This document shows, piece after piece, positions 4,505-9,968 of a DNA stretch of 9,968 nt; the first letter of the stretch is position 1; every line of letters begins with the position of its first letter. The notes beneath the pieces were generated by a model. That model was given only the letters and a program-made list of their open reading frames with translations. It was not told where the DNA came from and did not search any database. Source of the stretch: WO2-35-19 sp964365465 (GTDB lineage Bacteria > Patescibacteriota > Minisyncoccia > Phycocordibacterales > WO2-35-19). The stretch is from positions 1 to 9,968 of the forward strand of contig CAYIPT010000022.1 in NCBI GenBank assembly GCA_964365465.1. Reading direction: 5' to 3'. Both the position numbers and the translations under genes were made by a program.

Positions 4505-6487
4505 GTGAGCAATGAAAATAAGTTTTTGGAATTAAATGAGGCGCAGAGAGAGGCGGTGGAAACAACCGGGGGGCCTTTGCTTGTGCTGGCGGGAGCTGGA
4601 GCGGGCAAGACCAAAACAATTACTTATAGAATTTTGAATTTGATACAAAAAGGAGTGGCGCCTGAAAATATTTTGGCTGTCACTTTCACAAACAAGGCGG
4701 CTAAAGAAATGGGAGAGAGAGTTTTAAAATTGCTTGAAGAAAATAAGGTAGTGAATAGACCAATTTCAATAACGAGTAAGCCGTTTGTTTCCACATTCCA
4801 CGGATTGGGCGCTTTTATTATAAAAGAAAATTTTAGGGAAGCCGGTGTTAAAAAACATTTCAACATTTACGACAAAGAGGACTCAAAAAGATTGGTCAAA
4901 GAAGCGCTTATAAAAAACAATTATGACCCCAAACAATTTGAGCCGGGCAAAATTTTGGCCATTATTTCCCGCGAAAAAGGCAATTCTGTTTCGGTTGAAG
5001 AATATTCAGAATTTGCGAGCAATGAATACTTCGGTGGTATTGTGTCAAAAATTTGGGCAGATTATGAAATAGCGCTAAAAAAAGAAAACGCTTTGGACTT
5101 TGATGACTTGCTTTTGGTGACCGCCAAGCTTTTGCAAAAAGAAGAGGTGAGAAAGTTTTATGGCGAGAGATGGAAATATATTCACATAGACGAGTATCAA
5201 GACACAAACAAAGTGCAGTATCAAATAGCCGAAGCTATTGTCAGAGATCATCAAAATATTTGCGCCGTGGGAGATGTGGACCAAAATATTTACACATGGA
5301 GAAATGCCAGCATTAAAAATATTTTGAATTTTGAAAAGGACTATAAGGGAGCCAAAATGGTGGTTTTGGAAGAAAATTATAGATCCACCAAAATAATTTT
5401 GGAAATTGCCAATAAGATTATAGAAAAAAATAAATTGAGAATGGAAAGAAAACTGATTACTAAAAACGCGATGGGGGAAAGGGTGGGCGTATTTGAGGCG
5501 CTAACCGAAAACCATGAGGCCCAGTTTATTGTTGAAAAAGTTAAAGAATTAAATAGGAGCGGCGCGGCTTTTTCAGAAATGGCGGTTTTATACAGAGCCA
5601 ATTTTCAGTCCCGCGTTTTGGAAGAAGAATTTTTGGCCAAAGATGTGCCTTACCAAGTTTTAGGTACTAGATTTTTTGAGAGAAAAGAAATAAAAGATAT
5701 CTTGGCTTTTTTGAGATTCTGTTTTAATCCGGAAAGCATTTCTGATTTGAAAAGAATTATAAATGTGCCACCGCGAGGCATAGGCAAAACCACTTTGCTT
5801 AAAATTGTTGAGGGAAAAGAAGAGAGTTTGCCGGCAAGTATGAAATTAAAAATGAATAATTTTAGAAATTTATTGAGACAAATCAAAAATTTTGCTCTGG
5901 CCAATTCACCATCCAAAACTATTTTATTTATAGCCCAAGAAGTTTCCCAAGGTGCCACCTTAGGAAAAAATGCCCCAAAGGTGGCACCTTGGGGAAAAGG
6001 CAAAGATGGCCAAGAAAGAATACAAAATATAAAAGAATTGGCCGTATTGGCTTCTCGTTACGATAAATTAAATCCGGAAGAGGGGATAGAAAAATTATTG
6101 GAAGACACTTCTTTGATTTCTGACCAGGATAGCGAAAAGCCCGAAAAAGACGGGGTGCGGCTCATGACGGTGCACGCGGCAAAAGGGCTTGAATTTTCTT
6201 ATGTTTTCATTACGGGTCTGGAAGAAGGACTTTTCCCCCACGATCGCGATATGGATGAAAATGTAAGCGAAGAGGAAGCGGAGGAAGAAAGACGGCTTTT
6301 TTATGTAGCCATCACCCGCGCCAAGAAAAAACTTTTCCTGTCTTACGCCCAAACCCGCACCATTTTTGGCAGCCGCGGTTCCAATATCCCTTCCGAGTTT
6401 CTTCTGGAAATTCCGGATGAGTTTTTGGAACGCGAGTTTTTGGATTATACACCCAAAAGAAAACATTTGTTACATATTGAGTTTTAA
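4505..6487 (+). CDS. uvrD: UvrD/PcrA-type superfamily 1 DNA helicase
   Basis: A 660-residue ATP-dependent 3'-5' helicase for DNA repair and replication fork upkeep. Motifs in order: Q motif LNEAQREAV (10-18), Walker A GAGAGKT (30-36), Ia VTFTNKAAKEM (59-69), Ib STFHG (96-100), LDFDDLL (197-203), II DEYQD (229-233), III GDVDQNIYTWRNA (256-268), IV EENYRST (289-295), V VRLMTVHAAKGLEF (551-564), VI ERRLFYVAITRAKK (595-608). It ends soon after VI and lacks the long C-terminal tail of typical PcrA. Residues about 481-499 (GATLGKNAPKVAPWGK) are encoded by a palindromic element and look inserted just before QERIQNIKEL, which resumes the family pattern. GTG start, probably leaderless. It is divergent from the M23 gene. 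Confidence 0.95.
   Translation: MSNENKFLELNEAQREAVETTGGPLLVLAGAGAGKTKTITYRILNLIQKGVAPENILAVTFTNKAAKEMGERVLKLLEENKVVNRPISITSKPFVSTFHGLGAFIIKENFREAGVKKHFNIYDKEDSKRLVKEALIKNNYDPKQFEPGKILAIISREKGNSVSVEEYSEFASNEYFGGIVSKIWADYEIALKKENALDFDDLLLVTAKLLQKEEVRKFYGERWKYIHIDEYQDTNKVQYQIAEAIVRDHQNICAVGDVDQNIYTWRNASIKNILNFEKDYKGAKMVVLEENYRSTKIILEIANKIIEKNKLRMERKLITKNAMGERVGVFEALTENHEAQFIVEKVKELNRSGAAFSEMAVLYRANFQSRVLEEEFLAKDVPYQVLGTRFFERKEIKDILAFLRFCFNPESISDLKRIINVPPRGIGKTTLLKIVEGKEESLPASMKLKMNNFRNLLRQIKNFALANSPSKTILFIAQEVSQGATLGKNAPKVAPWGKGKDGQERIQNIKELAVLASRYDKLNPEEGIEKLLEDTSLISDQDSEKPEKDGVRLMTVHAAKGLEFSYVFITGLEEGLFPHDRDMDENVSEEEAEEERRLFYVAITRAKKKLFLSYAQTRTIFGSRGSNIPSEFLLEIPDEFLEREFLDYTPKRKHLLHIEF
5943..5997 (+). 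repeat. In-frame nested palindromic element, copy 1 (in uvrD)
   Basis: The left arm TTTCCC-AAGGTGCCACCTT (5943-5961) pairs with AAGGTGGCACCTT-GGGGAAA (5978-5997), about 19 pairs with one bulged G. The 16-base loop is AGGAAAAAATGCCCCA. Each 13-base arm core is itself a near palindrome (AAGGTG-C-CACCTT). The element is read through without a stop and adds about 18 residues between two conserved parts of the helicase. It is closely related to copies 2 and 3 in ksgA. Confidence 0.8.
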
Positions 6488-6523
6488 CCTCACCCCCAAC
6501 CCATCTCCTTGACAAGGAGAGGG
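6488..6523. repeat. CCAACCC-type palindromic repeat between uvrD and ksgA
   Basis: A C-rich lead (CCTCACCCCCAACCC) is followed by TCTCCTTG (6504-6511) and CAAGGAGA (6513-6520), a perfect 8-bp palindrome. CCC/GGG extends the stem (6500-6502, 6521-6523) with one bulged A. It occupies most of the 57-base gap between uvrD and ksgA. It shares its layout with 2459-2513. An A6 run follows on the plus strand, not a T-run, so I read it as a dispersed repeat rather than a terminator. Confidence 0.55.
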
Positions 6524-6544
6524 AAAAAAGAGAGAAATAATCAC

Positions 6545-7456
6545 ATGAAAAACAAAACAAAAAAAATGGGCTTGCCCCGCAGAGCGAGAGCGAAGTTGGG
6601 ACAGAATTTTTTGAGAGACCAAAAGATTTTGAAAAAAATCGCCGACTTCGCGCAGATTGAAAAAACGGACACGGTGGTGGAGGTTGGGCCGGGGGAGGGA
6701 ACACTTACCGCTTTTTTGCTTGAGCGGGCAAAAAAGGTAATAGCGGTAGAAAAGGATGAGAAGCTGGCAGAGTTATTGAAACAAAAATTCAAAATCCAAA
6801 TTTCAAATTCTGAATTGAAATTTATACATGGGGATGTTTTAGAAATTGAAAATTTATTGGAAATTGCAAAATTGAAAATTGAAAATTATATTTTGGTTGG
6901 CAATATCCCATACTATATTACAGGTGCGATATTTAAAAAATTCTTACAATCTGATAATCCTCCAGAATCAATAACTTTTGTCGTTCAAAAAGAAGTAGCG
7001 GAGAGAATCGTGGCTCGTGATGGAAAAGAAAGTATTTTGAGTATTTCAATAAAGGCCTACGGCAAACCGGAATTTGGAGGAATAATAAAGGCCGGCAGTT
7101 TTTACCCAAAGCCAAAAGTAAATTCGGCGGTTATTGCGATAAGAGACATAAGTAAGAGCAGATTCCTAAGGTCTGACCTTAAAAAATGCCCCGAAGGTCA
7201 GACCTTGGGGATTTCGGAGAAAAAATTCTTTGAAATACTAAAAGCCGGCTTTGCTCACAAAAGGAAGCTTTTGATTAAAAATTTGGAAAAAATGTCAAAG
7301 GGCATTAAGGGGCACCCTTTGGGGCAAAATTCTTCAAGGGTGCCCCTTGGGAAGACACCCTTTGACACTTTTAAAAAATGCGGGATTTCGGAAAAAGCCA
7401 GGGCCGAAAATTTGAAAGTTGAAGATTGGATTTGCTTGACGAGGGAATTAATGTAA
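6545..7456 (+). CDS. ksgA: 16S rRNA (adenine1518-N6/adenine1519-N6)-dimethyltransferase KsgA
   Basis: A 303-residue protein from the ATG at 6545; an upstream in-frame TTG at 6509 lies inside a repeat and is unlikely. It dimethylates two adenines near the 3' end of 16S rRNA using S-adenosylmethionine. Motifs: AKLGQNFLRD (16-25), SAM-binding EVGPGEGTLT (46-55), the acidic strand end AVEKD (67-71), GDVL (96-99), catalytic NIPYY (120-124) and FYPKPKVNSAV (186-196). The C-terminal domain has KKFFEILKAGFAHKRKLL and ARAENL. Length is above the usual 260-280 because of inserts at about 207-221 and 254-275, both encoded by palindromic elements. Residues about 80-117 are encoded by an AT-rich repeated tract, and residues 11-19 by a GC-rich repeat. 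No insert touches the catalytic motifs. Confidence 0.94.
   Translation: MKNKTKKMGLPRRARAKLGQNFLRDQKILKKIADFAQIEKTDTVVEVGPGEGTLTAFLLERAKKVIAVEKDEKLAELLKQKFKIQISNSELKFIHGDVLEIENLLEIAKLKIENYILVGNIPYYITGAIFKKFLQSDNPPESITFVVQKEVAERIVARDGKESILSISIKAYGKPEFGGIIKAGSFYPKPKVNSAVIAIRDISKSRFLRSDLKKCPEGQTLGISEKKFFEILKAGFAHKRKLLIKNLEKMSKGIKGHPLGQNSSRVPLGKTPFDTFKKCGISEKARAENLKVEDWICLTRELM
6575..6600 (+). repeat. GC-rich hairpin repeat, copy d, inside the start of ksgA
   Basis: CCCCGC (6575-6580), then AGAGCGAGAGCGAAG and TTGGG match copy a (CCCGC, GAAGC, AGCGAAG, TGGG) and copy b (GCGAAG-TTGGG) almost block for block. Here it codes for PRRARAKLG, which leads into the conserved KsgA AKLGQNFL motif. It may be a repeat that became coding, or a chance likeness driven by an Ala/Arg-rich N-terminus. 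Confidence 0.4.
6782..6890 (+). repeat. AT-rich repeated tract inside ksgA
   Basis: Repeated AAATT words (AAAATTCAAAATCC, CAAATTTCAAATTC, then several AAATTGAAAATT and AAATTGCAAAATTG units) run through this part of the gene. The first part can fold as an inverted repeat: AAATTTCAAATT with AATTGAAATTT. It encodes KFKIQISNSELKF and a run of I/E/N/L/K residues between the SAM-binding region and NIPYY, around the GDVL motif. The composition is much simpler than in the neighbouring parts of ksgA. Confidence 0.45.
7165..7211 (+). repeat. In-frame nested palindromic element, copy 2 (in ksgA)
   Basis: The left arm AAGGTCTGACCTT (7168-7180) pairs perfectly with AAGGTCAGACCTT (7194-7206). CCT/GGG flanks extend the stem. 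The 13-base loop is AAAAAATGCCCCG. Relative to copy 1 the framework is the same and the middle three bases of both arms change together (GCC/GGC there, CTG/CAG here). It is read in a different codon phase from copy 1, giving FLRSDLKKCPEGQTLG. It sits after the conserved FYPKPKVNSAV region. Confidence 0.8.
7288..7372 (-). repeat. In-frame nested palindromic element, copy 3 (inverted, in ksgA)
   Basis: The inner arms AAGGGGCACCCTT (7307-7319) and AAGGGTGCCCCTT (7336-7348) pair perfectly around a 16-base loop. On the minus strand that loop reads GAAGAATTTTGCCCCA, the same length and ending as in copy 1. The minus strand also has TTCCC before the first arm, as in copy 1. Outside this is a second inverted repeat, TGTCAAAGGG (7293-7302) with CCCTTTGACA (7358-7367), extended by A/T pairs. 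The whole adds about 22 residues (KGIKGHPLGQNSSRVPLGK and following) to the KsgA C-terminal domain without a stop. Confidence 0.78.
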
Positions 7457-7459
7457 AAT
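7454..7459 (+). promoter_or_regulatory. -10 box for the 7466 gene (leaderless)
   Basis: TAAAAT, preceded by TG, starts on the ksgA stop codon and ends six bases before the ATG at 7466. The predicted mRNA begins at the start codon. No good -35 box is seen at normal spacing; TTGACG at 7436 is only 12 bases away. Confidence 0.42.
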
Positions 7460-7465
7460 GTGGGT

Positions 7466-7759
7466 ATGAAAAACAAAACCTCCAAAAAATCGGAAAATAT
7501 AAACAAAAAAGATCAATATACGATTGTGCTTGAAGATATAAGAAGTAATATCAAAGGAATAGCAGAGGGAGTAGTAATGACAAATGAAAAAATGGATAGA
7601 GGATTTAAGGGGGTAGACGAAAAATTTGAAGAGGTAAACAATAATATGCGTTTAATGAGAACAGAAGTTTCTTTAATTAGACATAATCAGGTAACTCGCG
7701 ATGAGTTCAAATTTCTTGAAGACAGAGTTTTCACCATAGAAAAGAAAATTGCAAAATAA
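7466..7759 (+). CDS. Small coiled-coil protein, unknown function
   Basis: A 97-residue protein from the ATG at 7466; a GTG two codons earlier is possible. It has a basic N-terminus (MKNKTSKKSENINKKDQ). The rest is largely helical with heptad-like spacing: TIVLEDIRSNIKGIAEGV, EKMDRGFKGVDEKFEEVN, LMRTEVSLIRHNQVTRDEF and FLEDRVFTIEKKIAK. I recognise the type as a common CPR coiled-coil hypothetical but know no function. It has no signal peptide, so it is probably cytoplasmic and oligomeric. It lies 9 bases after ksgA and 18 before the next gene, yet both it and the next gene have their own -10 box. Confidence 0.72.
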   Translation: MKNKTSKKSENINKKDQYTIVLEDIRSNIKGIAEGVVMTNEKMDRGFKGVDEKFEEVNNNMRLMRTEVSLIRHNQVTRDEFKFLEDRVFTIEKKIAK

Positions 7760-7762
7760 ATT

Positions 7763-7771
7763 TGCTATAAT
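7763..7771 (+). promoter_or_regulatory. Extended -10 box for the 7778 gene (leaderless)
   Basis: TGC-TATAAT, a perfect TGn-extended -10 box, ends exactly six bases before the GTG at 7778. The start codon would be the first base of the mRNA. This also supports the GTG as the true start. Confidence 0.58.
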
Positions 7772-7777
7772 TGAAGA

Positions 7778-8623
7778 GTGATCTTGCCGAGTAAAAAAGT
7801 TCTCAGTATTTTTATTCTAGTAGCCGCATTGGTGGCGGCGATTATTATAGCTTTTGGCAGAGACAAAGCGAGCACCGCCATAAATTCCGTCAACAATCTG
7901 GTAGCCGGCCAAAAAGTTTCAATACCTGAAAACCCCGATTGGCAAAACGAGCTTGGCAAAACAACGGCAAACACAGAACCAGCGCAAGAAGAAGACGCTT
8001 CAACTCAAGAAACAGCCACTGACACGGTCTCAAAAGCATTAATGGCAAATTATTTGGCCTTAAAACAAAGCGGCACTTTAGACGCAACCTCGGCTCAAAA
8101 ATTAATAGACCAGACGGCAAGTTTAGTGAGCCAATTGGGAGATAAAGTTGTTTTAGACACCAAACTCAATGTTATTCCTGATAACGGAATGCAAACAATA
8201 ACAAGTTATGGTGAAAATTTAGGAAGTATTTTGAAAAATAACAAACCACAAAATATAAAAAATGAAATGGAAATAATAAGCGTGGCGATTAGTTCCAGAG
8301 ATCAATCAAAAATAAACGAATTGGATCCGGTTATTGCCATTTATGAAAAAATTGCGGCCGATCTTGAAAAAATGCCTGTGCCTAAAACTTTTGTCAAAGC
8401 CCATACCGATATGACCAATGGTGTAAAAGGCATAGTTATGGCTCTCAAAGAAATAAGAAGTGTTTTTAGCGATCCGATTAAAAGTTTGTCGGCCATTCAA
8501 TTATACCGGGAAGGTCTCACTGTTTTTCTACAAGCAATAAAAATTACAGATCTTTTTATTATTAAAAATAAAATTATTTATAAACAAGGAAGCGGTGGAT
8601 ACTACCTGTTATACGGGATATAA
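7778..8623 (+). CDS. Membrane-anchored extracytoplasmic protein, unknown function
   Basis: 281 residues. An N-terminal helix (residues about 8-26, VLSIFILVAALVAAIII) follows a short basic start and acts as an anchor or uncleaved signal. A polar linker rich in E, T, Q and A spans about 60-85. The rest is mostly helical (ALMANYLALKQSG, LIDQTASLVSQL, DPVIAIYEKIAADLEKM, THTDMTNGVKGIVMALKEI-like). It contains no cysteine. I recall similar proteins next to secretion or pilus-like genes in Parcubacteria genomes, but I cannot assign a function. It starts with GTG and precedes a cysteine-rich secreted protein by 58 bases, so the two may act together at the cell surface. Confidence 0.7.
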   Translation: MILPSKKVLSIFILVAALVAAIIIAFGRDKASTAINSVNNLVAGQKVSIPENPDWQNELGKTTANTEPAQEEDASTQETATDTVSKALMANYLALKQSGTLDATSAQKLIDQTASLVSQLGDKVVLDTKLNVIPDNGMQTITSYGENLGSILKNNKPQNIKNEMEIISVAISSRDQSKINELDPVIAIYEKIAADLEKMPVPKTFVKAHTDMTNGVKGIVMALKEIRSVFSDPIKSLSAIQLYREGLTVFLQAIKITDLFIIKNKIIYKQGSGGYYLLYGI

Positions 8624-8629
8624 TGAATA

Positions 8630-8665
8630 CGAAAATCATGCGAAAGCTACGAAATGATAACGAAA
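8630..8665 (+). repeat. Four phased CGAAA repeats before the 8682 gene
   Basis: CGAAA occurs at 8630, 8641, 8650 and 8661, spaced 11, 9 and 11 bases, close to one DNA turn each. A TATAAT (8619-8624) lies just upstream, over the stop codon of the previous gene, and could be the -10 box for the 8682 gene. A 13-codon frame (ATG at 8638, MRKLRNDNENLKK, stop 8679) runs through the repeats and ends three bases before the next ATG. The repeats may be a curved DNA or protein-binding site, or a short leader peptide. Confidence 0.35.
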
Positions 8666-8681
8666 ATTTAAAAAAATAAAA

Positions 8682-9938
8682 ATGAAAGAAATAAATAAAA
8701 AAATAATTGTTTTGTTTCTGGTCTTCACTTTTATTTTTTCTCCTGTTTTGTCGATGAAAGCACAGGCTCAGGGGTGGCCTGTTTATGATAATGCTAATTT
8801 TATAGATAATTTAACAAAAACAATCAAGGAGTACGGTCTTGATACCGCGGCTTGGGCAATCGTAAATTTAATCATAGAGAGAATGTCGGCAAGTACAGTT
8901 AATTGGATAAATTCTGGCTTTAAGGGCAGTCCGGCTTTTATAACTAACCCAGAAGCGTATTACAAAGATATGGGAGATAAAATAGCCGGACAATTTATAT
9001 ATAGCAGTCCAAATTTGAATTTTCTTTGCGGACCTTTGCGGGCAAAAATAAGATTGGCTCTTTCCAATAACTACACTCAGTACGATCGGCAAAACTGGCA
9101 GTGTAGCGTGACCGGTATCGCCAATAATGTTGATGCTTTTATGAATAACTTTGAAAATGGCGGTTGGGAAGGATTTTTTGAATTAAGCCAAGGACCACAC
9201 AATCCTATAGGCGCATATTTGCAAGTAGAAAGTGAAATGATGCAACAAATAGCCAATCAAAAAGATTTGAAAGAAAAAGACCTTCTTCAGGGTAAAGGAT
9301 TTATGTCGTTCAAAAAATGCACAAGATGGAGACAGCTTGATCAGGGAGAAGTTAGTGAATTAAACGCTATATTTGGCGAAGATTTTAAGGATGAGAGCGG
9401 GGCGCCTCAAGGCGGTTTTGATAATACAATAGAATGCATAAAAGAAGAAACACAAACTCCGGGGAGTGTCATAGCTGACCAACTAAATACACAACTAGGA
9501 GTCGGGCAAGAGAAATTGGCAGTAGCAGATGAAATAAATGAAATAGTAAGCGCTCTTCTCAACAAATTAGTTTCTTCGGTTATTGGGGGCATAGGAAGTG
9601 GTTTAAGAGGTTTAAGTAAGCCAGATTCTGCAAATAACAATCAAATATTCACAACTCAACTTTCAGACAGAAAACCTGGGAGTCAAATCACTGGTTACTT
9701 TTGTCTTGATAATGAAACTGATCCAACCGATAAGTTTTATGATACAGACCCAAATGTGTGCAAATACCCAGACACCCCAAATACCGATATTTTGGACCAA
9801 CCTCTTCCTAACCCTAATTTCTGTAAAGAAAATCCGAGTGCATCAGAATGTCAAATGCCTGTAATGAAAGTTCAAATAGTCCCGGGTGCAACAATTTGCG
9901 ATCCGGCCGTAGATCCATCTTGCACCCCAGCACCATAA
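8682..9938 (+). CDS. Secreted cysteine-rich protein, unknown function, CPR-type
   Basis: 418 residues. The signal peptide is clear: basic MKEINKK, a hydrophobic core to about residue 24, and a cleavage site KAQA then QGW after residue 29. The mature part has ten cysteines (116, 141, 213, 252, 341, 360, 381, 390, 406, 414), an even number that suggests disulfides. The N-terminal half is helical with conserved-looking blocks (ITNPEAYYKDMGDKIAGQFI, GGWEGFFEL). TPGSVIADQLN leads into a helix, then a glycine-rich hydrophobic segment (about 289-312, ALLNKLVSSVIGGIGSGLRG) that might insert in or lie on a membrane. The tail from about 340 is Pro/Asp/Cys-rich. I recall this type from Parcubacteria near pilus or secretion genes. 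No function can be assigned. Confidence 0.75.
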   Translation: MKEINKKIIVLFLVFTFIFSPVLSMKAQAQGWPVYDNANFIDNLTKTIKEYGLDTAAWAIVNLIIERMSASTVNWINSGFKGSPAFITNPEAYYKDMGDKIAGQFIYSSPNLNFLCGPLRAKIRLALSNNYTQYDRQNWQCSVTGIANNVDAFMNNFENGGWEGFFELSQGPHNPIGAYLQVESEMMQQIANQKDLKEKDLLQGKGFMSFKKCTRWRQLDQGEVSELNAIFGEDFKDESGAPQGGFDNTIECIKEETQTPGSVIADQLNTQLGVGQEKLAVADEINEIVSALLNKLVSSVIGGIGSGLRGLSKPDSANNNQIFTTQLSDRKPGSQITGYFCLDNETDPTDKFYDTDPNVCKYPDTPNTDILDQPLPNPNFCKENPSASECQMPVMKVQIVPGATICDPAVDPSCTPAP

Positions 9939-9945
9939 AATATAA

Positions 9946-9968
9946 ATGACAAAAAAGTTTTTAACATT
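9946..9968 (+). CDS. Start of the next gene, cut by the window end
   Basis: An ATG eight bases after the previous stop opens a frame reading MTKKFLT up to the end of the window. The basic start followed by hydrophobic residues could begin a signal peptide. Only seven full codons are visible, so the call rests on position and spacing alone. Confidence 0.4.

Noticed and set aside
6509..6544. Upstream TTG start for ksgA adding twelve residues
   Set aside because: The extension lies in an intergenic palindrome and has no family support; the ATG at 6545 is better.

Overview
The window looks like part of a small-genome, AT-rich bacterium of the Candidate Phyla Radiation (Patescibacteria, probably a Parcubacteria-like lineage). 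This is an inference. It rests on the gene style: a LysM+M23 peptidase with the HGYNGID motif, a short coiled-coil protein and two secreted or membrane proteins of a kind I associate with CPR genomes. It also rests on the near absence of Shine-Dalgarno sequences, the tRNA lacking an encoded CCA end, and the many short palindromic repeats. The genetic code is standard: TAA, TAG and TGA are all used as stops.

Layout. 1-52: 3' end of a tRNA-Arg(CCT). 129-1270 (minus strand): an accessory block with a MntA/HepT toxin-antitoxin pair and two small membrane or secreted proteins, one with a pacifastin-like cysteine pattern. 1271-1700: a non-coding stretch with three copies of a short GC-rich hairpin repeat, a decayed start of a J-domain (DnaJ-like) gene and a strong bidirectional terminator. 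1701-4227 (minus strand): housekeeping genes for HU, then (reading leftward) an M23 peptidase followed by the classical infC-rpmI-rplT translation operon. 4505-9938 (plus strand): UvrD/PcrA helicase, KsgA 16S rRNA dimethyltransferase, a coiled-coil protein, a membrane-anchored protein and a cysteine-rich secreted protein, then the first codons of another gene.

The most unusual content is a family of short nested-palindrome elements (about 50 bp; arms AAGG-N5-CCTT around a loop ending TGCCCC) found three times inside the coding sequences of uvrD and ksgA. The copies lie in both orientations and in different reading frames, and no copy breaks its gene. The centres of the arms differ between copies but co-vary so that pairing is kept. 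ksgA also carries a GC-rich hairpin repeat at its start and an AT-rich tandem tract, so it is a mosaic of repeat-derived peptide segments. This resembles in style the Rickettsia palindromic elements, but the sequence is different as far as I can tell.

A second theme is transcription start architecture. Several genes (uvrD, the 7466 gene, the 7778 gene) have a -10 box exactly six bases before the start codon, which predicts leaderless mRNAs. infC has no ATG start and would begin at TTG or ATT.
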